Shown here one piece after another: positions 7,337 through 15,606 of a stretch of DNA of 26,337 nucleotides. Each line of letters begins with the position of its first letter. The stretch's first letter is position 1. The position numbers and the translations under genes were made by a program. Source of the stretch: Candidatus Schekmanbacteria bacterium (GTDB taxonomy: Bacteria; Schekmanbacteria; GWA2-38-11; J061); assembly GCA_003695725.1 (NCBI GenBank), contig RFHX01000203.1, positions 1 through 26,337 of the forward strand, read 5' to 3'. The notes below the pieces were generated by a model that did not search any database, was not told where the DNA came from, and saw only the letters and a list, made by a program, of their open reading frames with translations.

Positions 7337-10138
7337 ATGAATCAGTCCAGCCGCCAGTCAAAAGATAAACCCCTTCGAGAAGATGTCCGATTTCTTGGCA
7401 ATATCCTTGGTAGTGTAATTATCGAGCAATCAGGAAAAGCAGTTTTTGATGTAGAAGAGAAAATAAGGTTATTGAGCAAAGAGCTTCGACAGAGATACGA
7501 TTGCCAGAGAGAGGCTCAGCTAAAGAAAATTATCAGCGAATTAAAGACCCTTAAGATGGAGAATGTCATAAGGGCTTTTTCACTATATTTTCAGCTCGTT
7601 AATATTGCAGAGCAATACCACCGCATAAGGAGAAGAAAGTATTATAAACTTCATCCTGCAGGAGTCGTTCAAAGAGGCTCATTCAAGGAGCTTTATTTTT
7701 GGCTAAAAAATCAGAGGATAAGAAGAAAAGATTTGATCGATGCTTTGAAAGGAATTCAGATTCAGCTTGTAACAACAGCCCACCCCACAGAAGCAGTCAG
7801 AAGGACAGTCTTGACTAAACTTCGCAGAATTGCGTCACTTCTTGAAAGAAAAGATGAAGCAGGAATATCTGATTATGAAAAAGAACGGATTTTAAGTGAA
7901 TTCAAAAAGGAGGTAACGCTTCTTTGGCAAACTGACGAAATACGCCATTTTAAACCAACGGTAATAGATGAAATAAGAAATTCCTTATATTACTACGACG
8001 AAATATTTTATGATTCCCTTCCAGAAAGTCATAGGGAATTGGAAGAGATTGGATTAAAGGATTTTTTAAAGTCCAATAAACTTTCTCCTCTTATCTGTTT
8101 TGGCACATGGGTTGGAGGTGATAGAGACGGAAATCCATTGGTAGATGATTTGGTAACTGAGATTGCCGCAAGATATCAAAAAGACCTTATATTGAGCCAT
8201 TATAGGCAGGAGTGCCGAAAGCTCATTGATTCATTGAGTATTTCCAATAGAATTGTCCGCCCGAGCCGCAGGCTTTTGTTTTCTATCAATAAAGATGGTA
8301 AAGAATTGCCTGAAATAAAGCTTGCATTGGCACCTCGCAATATAAATGAGCCATATCGAAAGAAATTATCCTTCATAATGGCAAAGCTTGATAACACAAT
8401 CAAAGCAAATTATCCTTCAACCGCTCAAGATACATCTTCAGATAAGAAGATTTACAGAGATTATTCTGAATTTCTTAATGATTTAATTGTAATCAGAGAC
8501 AGTTTGATTGAGAATAAGGCAGCAGCCGTTGCAATGAATGAAGTCGATTCTCTGATTAGAAAAGTTGAAATCTTCAAATTTCATCTGGCAGATTTGGACA
8601 TTAGAGAATTTTCGCGAAATATAACCAACGCAATTGGAGAAATAGCTCAAGAATTCAGTATTTGCTCTGCTACTGAATACATCGGTTTTGGCAGTGATGA
8701 AAGGGTAAGAATATTGAACAAACTTTTCACCGGAAAGAGGGAACTTGATGCAGATGATAGAAAAAAATATTCTGCAGACACTATGAGAATCATAAATCTT
8801 TTTTCACTAATAGCAAAGCTGTCTGCGGAAATCTCCCGTTATCTCATAAATTCCTTCATTATAAGCAACACTGAAAATTCCTCTGACCTTTTGGAAGTGC
8901 TCTTCTTGATGGATAAATTTTGCATTTACAAAAAAAGTGGAAAGGAATTGAAGAAAACTTTTGATATAGTTCCACTCTTTGAATCAATAGATTCCCTGAG
9001 AAAAGCGGCTCAAATTATGGATTCCCTTTGGAATCATCCTCTTTACAGAAAACATCTCAAAAGAAGAGGAAATATTCAGGAAATAATGCTTGGTTATTCA
9101 GACAGCAATAAGGATGGTGGTTATTTGACTTCAAATTGGGAGCTGTACAAGGCACAAATCAGTTTAAGCGATACTGCAAAAAAATATGGAATAGAACTCA
9201 AACTGTTTCATGGAAGAGGCGGCACAGTAGGGCGTGGCGGAGGACCAACCAATGCTGCAATCCTTGCCCTGCCAACTGGCGTAAGTGGAAAGATAAAGAT
9301 AACAGAACAGGGAGAGGTGATTTCATCAAAGTATCTCCTGCGGGAAATTGCAATGAGAAATTTTGAATTAGTCCTTTCCGCAATGGTGATGAAGATGGTT
9401 TCAGAAATGAAGAAAAAAGCTCCTTTGCCTAAAAGATGGGAAAGAGCAATGGATAAGCTTTCTGAAGAATCTTATAGGGTTTATAGGATGCTTGTTTATA
9501 AGGACCCGGATTTTATAGATTATTTTTATGAAGCAACACCGATAGATGAAATAAGTAAACTCAATATTGGTTCAAGGCCTTCAAAGAGAAAACAATCACG
9601 CCGCATTGAGGATTTAAGAGCGATTCCTTGGGTTTTTTCATGGATGCAGAATCGTCATATCCTGCCGGGATGGTACGGCGTAGGTTCAGCCCTTGAGAAG
9701 TTTTCTGAAATATCGACGGCTAATAAGAAACTTCTGAAAGAGATGTATGAAAATTGGCAGTTTTTCAAAGCGCTGATAGACAATATCGAGATGACGCTTG
9801 CAAAGGCAGATATGCGGATAGCGGAAAATTATATGCAGTTGGCAAAGAATAAGGAGTCTGCAAGGCGTATATTTGACAATATAAAAAGAGAATTTTATTT
9901 AACTTGCGATATGGTTTTATCTATTGGCGGAAATAAAAGACTTCTTGAAAAAAATCCAATACTTCAGCGTTCCATAGCTCTTAGAAATCCTTATATCGAC
10001 CCTTTGAGTTATATTCAGGTTGAATTGCTGAAGAAGCTCAGAAGCACTAAGTTAAAGAAATCTGAGCGCCAAAAACTTACCTTTATGACTCTTTTGACGA
10101 TAAATGGAATTTCTGCTGGAATGCGCAACACGGGTTAA
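7337..10138 (+). CDS. ppc: Phosphoenolpyruvate carboxylase
   Basis: This 933-residue bacterial-type PEP carboxylase adds bicarbonate to PEP to form oxaloacetate, the anaplerotic feed to the TCA cycle and C4 acids. Active-site motifs are all present: VTTAHPTEAVRRT (catalytic His) in the N-terminal third, GTWVGGDRDGNP, GYSDSNKDGG, FHGRGGTVGRGGGP, GSRPSKR and WYGVGSAL. The protein ends in the universal C-terminus ISAGMRNTG, so it is complete. Length is slightly above the E. coli enzyme. An AGGAG motif precedes the ATG. It lies downstream of enolase, linking PEP supply and use. The C-terminal region that binds inhibitory C4 acids in this family is intact, so allosteric control is plausible. Confidence 0.97.
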   Translation: MNQSSRQSKDKPLREDVRFLGNILGSVIIEQSGKAVFDVEEKIRLLSKELRQRYDCQREAQLKKIISELKTLKMENVIRAFSLYFQLVNIAEQYHRIRRRKYYKLHPAGVVQRGSFKELYFWLKNQRIRRKDLIDALKGIQIQLVTTAHPTEAVRRTVLTKLRRIASLLERKDEAGISDYEKERILSEFKKEVTLLWQTDEIRHFKPTVIDEIRNSLYYYDEIFYDSLPESHRELEEIGLKDFLKSNKLSPLICFGTWVGGDRDGNPLVDDLVTEIAARYQKDLILSHYRQECRKLIDSLSISNRIVRPSRRLLFSINKDGKELPEIKLALAPRNINEPYRKKLSFIMAKLDNTIKANYPSTAQDTSSDKKIYRDYSEFLNDLIVIRDSLIENKAAAVAMNEVDSLIRKVEIFKFHLADLDIREFSRNITNAIGEIAQEFSICSATEYIGFGSDERVRILNKLFTGKRELDADDRKKYSADTMRIINLFSLIAKLSAEISRYLINSFIISNTENSSDLLEVLFLMDKFCIYKKSGKELKKTFDIVPLFESIDSLRKAAQIMDSLWNHPLYRKHLKRRGNIQEIMLGYSDSNKDGGYLTSNWELYKAQISLSDTAKKYGIELKLFHGRGGTVGRGGGPTNAAILALPTGVSGKIKITEQGEVISSKYLLREIAMRNFELVLSAMVMKMVSEMKKKAPLPKRWERAMDKLSEESYRVYRMLVYKDPDFIDYFYEATPIDEISKLNIGSRPSKRKQSRRIEDLRAIPWVFSWMQNRHILPGWYGVGSALEKFSEISTANKKLLKEMYENWQFFKALIDNIEMTLAKADMRIAENYMQLAKNKESARRIFDNIKREFYLTCDMVLSIGGNKRLLEKNPILQRSIALRNPYIDPLSYIQVELLKKLRSTKLKKSERQKLTFMTLLTINGISAGMRNTG

Positions 10139-10177
10139 ATATTTCATTAAATTACAATGACTTTTACATCTATCTTA

Positions 10178-10206
10178 TTGACATAAGCTTTTTCAGATGG
10201 TATAGA
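10178..10206 (+). promoter_or_regulatory. Strong promoter abutting the transglycosylase start
   Basis: A perfect TTGACA at 10178-10183, a 17-base spacer and TATAGA at 10201-10206 make a near-consensus sigma-70 promoter. The -10 ends directly at the first ATG (10207). The expected transcription start, 7 bases after the -10, is 10213, which is itself an in-frame ATG. No Shine-Dalgarno is present. This predicts a leaderless mRNA. Confidence 0.6.
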
Positions 10207-10866
10207 ATGCCTATGCAATTTAGAACTTCAAAGCATTTTATTTTACTGTTTCTTATTATTTCTTTCTTCTTTTTTGCAGTTTCAGTAGAAGGAAAGATAT
10301 ATAAGATAATAACTGCTGACGGCACAATACATCTTACAGATAATCCATTGAGAAAGAGTTTTGTCAATAGCCGCAAAGCAGAATATTATTCATCAAAGAG
10401 AAAGGTGCAAAGGGATTATAATGAAGAAAAGTTTAGTGGAATAATCGATGATGTTGCAGAGAAATATGGCATAGACAGGGATTTGATTATAACCATTATA
10501 GAGTGTGAATCAGGATTTGACCCCTATGCTGTTTCTGAAAAAGGCGCAGTAGGGCTTATGCAGTTAATGCCGGAAACAGCGAAAAGATTTGGTGTTGAGG
10601 ATAGATTTAATCCGAAAGATAACATTCAGGGTGGAGTCGCATATATTGATTATCTGATGAATTTGTACGATGAAAAACTCGACCTTGTACTTGCCGCATA
10701 TAATGCAGGCGAAAAAGCAATTGAGAAACATAAAGGAATACCGCCTTTCGCTGAAACAAAAGGGTTTGTAAAAAGGGTGCTAAGTCTATATGACAGGAGG
10801 AAGGGAGCAAAGGCATATATTGTAAGACACAATGACGGGACTATTTTGATAACAAATCACGATTAG
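10207..10866 (+). CDS. Lytic transglycosylase (SLT domain) with flanking DUF4124-like motifs
   Basis: This protein is up to 219 residues long and should cleave the MurNAc-GlcNAc bond of peptidoglycan in the periplasm, leaving 1,6-anhydro ends. Residues about 10-27 form a strongly hydrophobic signal segment. The SLT goose-lysozyme-like domain spans about 75-190, with catalytic Glu101 in ECESGFDP, GLMQLMPETA at 116-125 and AAYNAGE at 163-169. A short segment after the signal (IYKIITADGTIHLTDN, 31-46) resembles DUF4124. A similar segment (AYIVRHNDGTILITN, 203-217) closes the protein. The promoter at 10178-10206 suggests the true start is the second ATG at 10213. A small inverted repeat, AATTTG/CAAATT, follows the stop at 10867-10883 without a T-run. 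Confidence 0.9.
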   Translation: MPMQFRTSKHFILLFLIISFFFFAVSVEGKIYKIITADGTIHLTDNPLRKSFVNSRKAEYYSSKRKVQRDYNEEKFSGIIDDVAEKYGIDRDLIITIIECESGFDPYAVSEKGAVGLMQLMPETAKRFGVEDRFNPKDNIQGGVAYIDYLMNLYDEKLDLVLAAYNAGEKAIEKHKGIPPFAETKGFVKRVLSLYDRRKGAKAYIVRHNDGTILITNHD

Positions 10867-10924
10867 AATTTGTTGAGCAAATTAATTGAAGCAAATAAAT
10901 GCGAGATGAATTAGGAGGGAAAAA

Positions 10925-11314
10925 GTGAGCAAGAAAAAAAGAGTCTTGATAGCAAAGCCGGGACTCGATGGACACGACCGCGGCGCAAAGATTGTAGCCC
11001 GTGCATTGAGAGATGCCGGCTACGAAGTAATCTACACAGGATTGCATCAAACACCTGAACAGATTGTATCGGCTGCTATGCAGGAAGATGTCGATGCAAT
11101 TGGGGTAAGTATTCTCTCAGGTTCTCATGATTACCATTTTAAAAAGATTATGGAGCTTCTCAAAGAGAAGAAGATGGATGATGTCGTAGTGTTTGGCGGG
11201 GGAATTATTCCTGAAGATGATATCCCAACGCTCAAATCTTATGGAGTTGCAGAAATTTTTACCCCCGGTACATCTACAGAAGAGGTGATAAAATTTATAG
11301 AGGAGAAGCTATAA
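10925..11314 (+). CDS. Cobalamin-binding subunit of methylmalonyl-CoA mutase-type enzyme
   Basis: This 129-residue stand-alone B12-binding domain corresponds to the C-terminal part of methylmalonyl-CoA mutase. It holds adenosylcobalamin for the radical interconversion of methylmalonyl-CoA and succinyl-CoA, or a related acyl-CoA pair. The base-off/His-on signature DxHxxG is DGHDRG at 15-20 with His17 as the lower cobalt ligand. The later GVSILSGSH and [10 protein letters not shown] segments complete the Rossmann-like fold. A split small subunit is common in archaea and many anaerobic bacteria. It starts with GTG after TAGGAGG. MeaB follows after two bases, so they form an operon. The large substrate-binding subunit is not in this window, so the exact mutase (methylmalonyl-, isobutyryl- or ethylmalonyl-CoA type) cannot be fixed. 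Confidence 0.9.
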   Translation: MSKKKRVLIAKPGLDGHDRGAKIVARALRDAGYEVIYTGLHQTPEQIVSAAMQEDVDAIGVSILSGSHDYHFKKIMELLKEKKMDDVVVFGGGIIPEDDIPTLKSYGVAEIFTPGTSTEEVIKFIEEKL

Positions 11315-11316
11315 CT

Positions 11317-12252
11317 GTGGAATTAGCTGAAAGAGCCCTCAATGGAGATTTAAGGGCGCTTGCGAAGATTATTACTTCCATTGAGAATGAAGAAAAGGGA
11401 TGGGTGGACTACATCAAGAAACTTTATCCCCATTCCGGAGAAGCTTATACTATTGGTATAACCGGAATACCGGGCGCAGGCAAATCAACGCTTACTGATA
11501 AACTAATCAGAGCATTAAGAAAAGATGATGAATCGGTTTCCGTAATTGCAGTTGACCCTTCCAGTCCCTTTTCCGGTGGAGCCATTCTTGCTGACAGAAT
11601 AAGAATGAATGACCACTTTCTCGATGACAAAGTTTTCATTAGAAGTATGGCAACAAGGGGGGCTTTGGGAGGACTTTCGAAAAAAACATTCGATGTTGCC
11701 GGAGCGCTCGATGCCTGTGGTTTTAAGTGGATTGTTATTGAAACAGTTGGCGTGGGGCAGGATGAAGTTGATATAGCAAAGGTTGCAGATACTACCGTTG
11801 TGGTTTTTGCGCCGGGTACCGGAGATGAGATGCAGGCAATGAAAGCTGGCATTATGGAGATTGGTGATATTTTCGTAGTCAATAAAGCTGACAACGAAGG
11901 GGCTGAAAAACTTGAAACAGAACTGAATGCGATTCTCGATATGAACTATTCTATGAGAGATGCAGACTGGAAGGTACCTGTTATGAAGACAGTAGGAATA
12001 ACAGGTGAAGGGATTGATGAATTACTTGCAAAGATTAAAGAGCACCGTACTTTCCTTGACAGCAAAAAAGACAAAAAACTTGAAAAATTGATTCAGAGAA
12101 ACAAAAATGAAATAATAAGTATAGTTAGAGATAAACTTTTAGAAGAACTTCTATCTAAATCGACTAATGGTGATTTGACTGAATTGGCAAAAAAAGTTGC
12201 TCTGAAAGAGATTGACGCTTATACGGCAGCTGAAACCTTAATGAAGAAATAG
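11317..12252 (+). CDS. meaB: MeaB-type G-protein chaperone of methylmalonyl-CoA mutase
   Basis: This 311-residue P-loop GTPase belongs to the MeaB/ArgK family. It gates cofactor loading and protects or reactivates the B12-dependent mutase. Walker A GIPGAGKST lies at 50-58. AVDPSSPFSGGAILADRIRM follows, and then the ETVGVGQDE switch. NKAD provides the guanine-specificity motif. A C-terminal helical dimerisation arm is rich in Lys and Glu. The length fits the family. It starts with GTG two bases after the B12 subunit gene and is preceded by AGGAGAAG inside that gene, so translation is likely coupled. The neighbouring B12 subunit makes MeaB a better name than the old 'ArgK kinase'. Confidence 0.94.
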   Translation: MELAERALNGDLRALAKIITSIENEEKGWVDYIKKLYPHSGEAYTIGITGIPGAGKSTLTDKLIRALRKDDESVSVIAVDPSSPFSGGAILADRIRMNDHFLDDKVFIRSMATRGALGGLSKKTFDVAGALDACGFKWIVIETVGVGQDEVDIAKVADTTVVVFAPGTGDEMQAMKAGIMEIGDIFVVNKADNEGAEKLETELNAILDMNYSMRDADWKVPVMKTVGITGEGIDELLAKIKEHRTFLDSKKDKKLEKLIQRNKNEIISIVRDKLLEELLSKSTNGDLTELAKKVALKEIDAYTAAETLMKK

Positions 12253-12277
12253 TATCTGAATTTAAGGGGACATTGAT

Positions 12278-12742
12278 ATGGCGAAAAACACAGCAGAGAA
12301 TAAATTGAGTAAGGAGTTAAGGTCAAAACTTAATGAGAAAGACAAGATTGGTATCCTTTCGGCAGTTGACACCAATAGCGTGCCTAATATGACATTGATA
12401 GTTTTCTTTATTTCAAAGGATGAGGAAAGCATCCTTTTTGCAATAGACAAGGAAAATCCCTGTTATAAAAATCTAGTAAAAAACAAGAAGGTTGTTTTTG
12501 GCATTTATGATAATGATAATTTCTGTTACAAAATCGTTGGAAGGGCAGGAGTAGTAAAAGCACCCTCCGATACGCATCCAATGATGAATATTGTGCGTTT
12601 AGATGTAATTACTATTCAGGAAGAAACTTTCCCTTATATGAGAGTCACAAATGGCATTGCAATTGAATATCTCGATGCAAAGACAACGCGCTTTGGCAAC
12701 GCAATGTTCAAGGAATTAAAAAAAGTTGCCGCAGAGCTGTAA
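12278..12742 (+). CDS. Pyridoxamine 5'-phosphate oxidase-like flavin-binding protein
   Basis: This 154-residue protein has the split-barrel PNPOx-like fold pattern. An N-terminal helix (about 8-22) is followed by GILSAVDTNSVPNMTLIVFF, SILFAIDKENPCYKNLVKNKKVVFGIYD and a later VGRAGVV strand. Members bind FMN, F420 or haem and reduce diverse substrates. True PdxH residues are not evident, so the substrate is unknown. A good Shine-Dalgarno (AAGGGGAC) lies before the ATG. It follows MeaB by 25 bases on the same strand and is probably the last gene of that operon. A functional link to the mutase is not established. Confidence 0.75.
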   Translation: MAKNTAENKLSKELRSKLNEKDKIGILSAVDTNSVPNMTLIVFFISKDEESILFAIDKENPCYKNLVKNKKVVFGIYDNDNFCYKIVGRAGVVKAPSDTHPMMNIVRLDVITIQEETFPYMRVTNGIAIEYLDAKTTRFGNAMFKELKKVAAEL

Positions 12743-13013
12743 TTCTCTATAAATACAATGACGCAGGCATATGATTTATTTTTTTCTATTCATTTCCAGA
12801 TGTCATTGATTTCTTAAGGGTGTTCTATCAAGATAGCAATAGCCACTTCTCTGAGCCACAAGCATATTTGGTCTTCTATGAGGAGCATACACTGACTTGA
12901 CAGGAGCAGTTAGGAAGTCGATTTACTTAAGCCAGTTAAAGAGGTATCCCTGTTGCGCTTTATGGTAGAAAAATCTTTTATATTTTAAGAATAAATTTTA
13001 TTAGAAATATGTA
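12743..13013. other. Non-coding gap with possible decayed frame
   Basis: I see no intact gene in these 271 bases. A TTGACA at 12897-12902 has no convincing -10. On the minus strand, 12803-12974 reads as about 57 codons interrupted by one stop, with a protein-like composition, and could be a gene remnant. Just before the downstream ATG (13014) TATGTA (13008-13013), with TTAAGA 17 bases upstream, is a weak promoter-like pair that would give a leaderless start. All of these are low-confidence. Confidence 0.35.
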
Positions 13014-15593
13014 ATGAATGCAAGAATGTTAAAAAATCTGCACAGAGTTTTAAAACCTTCACGCTATATCGGTGGTGAGATTGGAAGCATTGTTAAACCT
13101 CACGAGAAAGTGCACCTTCGTTTTGCTCTTGTATTTCCTGAAGTTTATGAATTGGGAATTTCCAATCTGGGATTGAGAATACTATATCAGATACTAAACA
13201 ATATGCCCGGTGTGCAGGCAGAAAGGGTTTATGCGCCTTGGCCTGATATGGAAAATCTTATGAGAAAAGAGAAAATTCCACCATATGGAATTGAATGCGG
13301 CACTCCTCTTTACGATTTTGACATAATTGGTTTTTCTCTCCAGTATGAGCTTCTATATACAAATCTTGTCAATATTTTGGATATTGCAGGATTGCCCTTT
13401 TATGCGAAAGATAGAGATGAGAGATTCCCTTTAATCATTGCTGGCGGACCTTGTTCCTTCAATCCTGAGCCGGTGGCAGATTTTTTTGATGCAATTCTCA
13501 TTGGCGATGGTGAAAAGGCGGTAGTTGAAATTGTCAATTGTTATAGTGTATGGAAAAACGGGAAAAATCCAAAAAAAGATGAGCTTCTCCACGCACTTTC
13601 TGAAATCGAAGGCGTCTATATCCCATCCTTCTTTAAGGTGGATTATTTTGATTCGGGCAGAATAAAATCGATTAACTGCCTTGAAGGAAAAAAAGTCATA
13701 AAACGAAGCATAGTCCATAGTCTTGATTATGAAGCTTTCCACAGAAAACCTATCATTCCTTACTGCGAAGCAGTGCATGACAGAATTAATATCGAAATAA
13801 TGCGTGGATGCTCAGCAGGGTGCCGCTTCTGTCAAGCAGGAATCATCTATAGACCTGTGCGGGAGAGAGGCAGAGATGAAGTTATAGAAAAGGCGATAGA
13901 AGAAATTCAGCAAAGTGGTTACAGGGATTTGGCGCTGTCGAGTCTTAATGTTGCAGGTCACTCTGAGATTGAAGAGATTGTTTCATCTCTTATGGAGAGA
14001 GTGAAGTTTAAAAAGGTTTCAATTTCACTTCCATCATTGAGGGCAGACATCTTAAAAAGCGGTATTATTGCTGAGAATATCGCAAAGGTGAGAAAAACGG
14101 GTTTTACAATTGCTCCTGAGGCAGGTACACAGCGTCTGCGGAATATCATCAATAAAGGCATAAACGAAGATGAGATAATCGATTCTGTGCTGACTTCATT
14201 TTCGAAGGGATGGCAGTCGCTGAAACTCTACTTTATGGTTGGACTTCCCTTTGAAACTGATGAGGATGTGCAGGGGATTGGTGAACTTGTATGGAAGATT
14301 GTTGATAGAATAAAATCTGCCGGTAAAAGGTTTAAAAGACTTTCCGTTTCAATTTCACCTTTCGTACCCAAAGCGCATACGCCTTTTCAGTGGTGTAGGA
14401 TGTGCAAAGTGGAGGAAATTGAAAGAAAAGTAGGAATTATCCTTGATATGGTCAGATCAAGAAAGATCGATATTGAATGGCATACTCCATGGACAAGTAT
14501 TCTTGAAGGTGCTTTTGCGCGGGGAGACAGACGGCTTTCAAGGATAATTGTATCTGCATTCAAAAAGGGTGCTAAATTCGATGGGTGGCGTGAATACTTC
14601 AAACTGCAGATATGGAAAGAATCATTCAAAGAAGAGGGAATTGATTTAGAAGAATATGCGACACGAAGAATGGGTTTTGATGAAATATTGCCGTGGGACC
14701 ATATTGACTGCGGCATAAAAAAATCATTTTTGTTGGAGGAATACAAAAAGGCGAGGGATGAAAAAGTTACAGCTGATTGTTCTATAGAAGGATGTCATAA
14801 TTGCGGGCTTGAAAGCGAATGCGCAAGTGTGAGGAAATATGCAGAAAATAGAAAAACTCAAGAAAGAGAAAAAAAATCATTAATTATAGATGAAAGAGAA
14901 TTTGTGCCTGAGGAAGAAGAAAGGCATTTTTACAGAATAAAATATTGCAGAAAAGGTCTTATGAAATATTTATCACATACAGAATTCAGGAATCTTTTTG
15001 AGCGCGCAATTGCAAGAGCAAATATCCCTGTTGCTTTTACTCGAGGATTTCATCCTTCTCCCTGTATATCATATGGAATGCCTCTTCCTGTCGGTGTTGA
15101 GGGGGAAGGAGAATATCTGGATATTGAGCTTACAAAGAGGGCGGACTGTAAAGAGTTGAAGAAGTTATTAAATTCAGAGCTACCGCATAATATAAAGGCA
15201 ATAGATGTGATAAGAAGAAAGAACAAAAAACCCTCTCTTCAATCAAGTATCAGGGGATTTGTATATGAAATTATTTTTTTAGATGAAGTTTTCAAAGAAG
15301 ATGAAAATTTAGAAAATTTAATTAGTGAGAGAATCGATTTGTTCAACAAAGCAGATGAGTTCATTGTCGAGAAGAAGCGTAAAGACAATGCGACGACAAT
15401 AGATTTAAAGAAATATGTTTCAATTGAAAAAAATTCGGCTTCTGATTATAAAGTAGCAATAAAGGTATCAGAGGGGAAAGCCCCTTCAATTTTTGTTGTA
15501 CTGAAAGAGATTTTCAATATCGACTCTAAAAGAGAAGAGCTTCCTCATTCTTCAATGCCGGAAATCATAAGAAAAGAGATTATCATTGAATGA
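13014..15593 (+). CDS. B12-binding-type radical SAM protein fused to DUF2344
   Basis: This 859-residue protein combines two usually adjacent genes. The N-terminal part (TIGR03960-like) has the VLKPSRYIGGEIGS opening and a B12-binding-like region (about 30-170). Its radical SAM core has the 4Fe-4S motif CSAGCRFC (Cys266, Cys270, Cys273). The C-terminal part from about residue 640 (YRIKYCRKGLMKYLSHTE, RGFHPSPCISYGMPLPVG) is DUF2344 (TIGR03936). A further Cys cluster of C-x5-C-x2-C-x5-C type sits between them near residues 588-602. No reaction is established; many genomes carry the pair near RNase G or ribosomal protein genes, which hints at RNA modification or processing. No Shine-Dalgarno precedes the ATG. 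The gene ends 13 bases from a convergent lipoprotein gene. Confidence 0.9.
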   Translation: MNARMLKNLHRVLKPSRYIGGEIGSIVKPHEKVHLRFALVFPEVYELGISNLGLRILYQILNNMPGVQAERVYAPWPDMENLMRKEKIPPYGIECGTPLYDFDIIGFSLQYELLYTNLVNILDIAGLPFYAKDRDERFPLIIAGGPCSFNPEPVADFFDAILIGDGEKAVVEIVNCYSVWKNGKNPKKDELLHALSEIEGVYIPSFFKVDYFDSGRIKSINCLEGKKVIKRSIVHSLDYEAFHRKPIIPYCEAVHDRINIEIMRGCSAGCRFCQAGIIYRPVRERGRDEVIEKAIEEIQQSGYRDLALSSLNVAGHSEIEEIVSSLMERVKFKKVSISLPSLRADILKSGIIAENIAKVRKTGFTIAPEAGTQRLRNIINKGINEDEIIDSVLTSFSKGWQSLKLYFMVGLPFETDEDVQGIGELVWKIVDRIKSAGKRFKRLSVSISPFVPKAHTPFQWCRMCKVEEIERKVGIILDMVRSRKIDIEWHTPWTSILEGAFARGDRRLSRIIVSAFKKGAKFDGWREYFKLQIWKESFKEEGIDLEEYATRRMGFDEILPWDHIDCGIKKSFLLEEYKKARDEKVTADCSIEGCHNCGLESECASVRKYAENRKTQEREKKSLIIDEREFVPEEEERHFYRIKYCRKGLMKYLSHTEFRNLFERAIARANIPVAFTRGFHPSPCISYGMPLPVGVEGEGEYLDIELTKRADCKELKKLLNSELPHNIKAIDVIRRKNKKPSLQSSIRGFVYEIIFLDEVFKEDENLENLISERIDLFNKADEFIVEKKRKDNATTIDLKKYVSIEKNSASDYKVAIKVSEGKAPSIFVVLKEIFNIDSKREELPHSSMPEIIRKEIIIE

Positions 15594-15606
15594 ATTTTAG
15601 CGGTAT

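Noticed and set aside
8103-8118. TGGCAC-N5-TTGG, similar to a sigma-54 promoter
   Set aside because: It lies inside the PEP carboxylase gene and encodes the conserved GTWVGG motif, so the match is explained by coding constraint; the final bases also deviate from TTGC.
11445-11894. 149-codon open frame opposite meaB
   Set aside because: It is fully antisense to well-supported MeaB motifs and has no recognisable domain, so it is a shadow frame.
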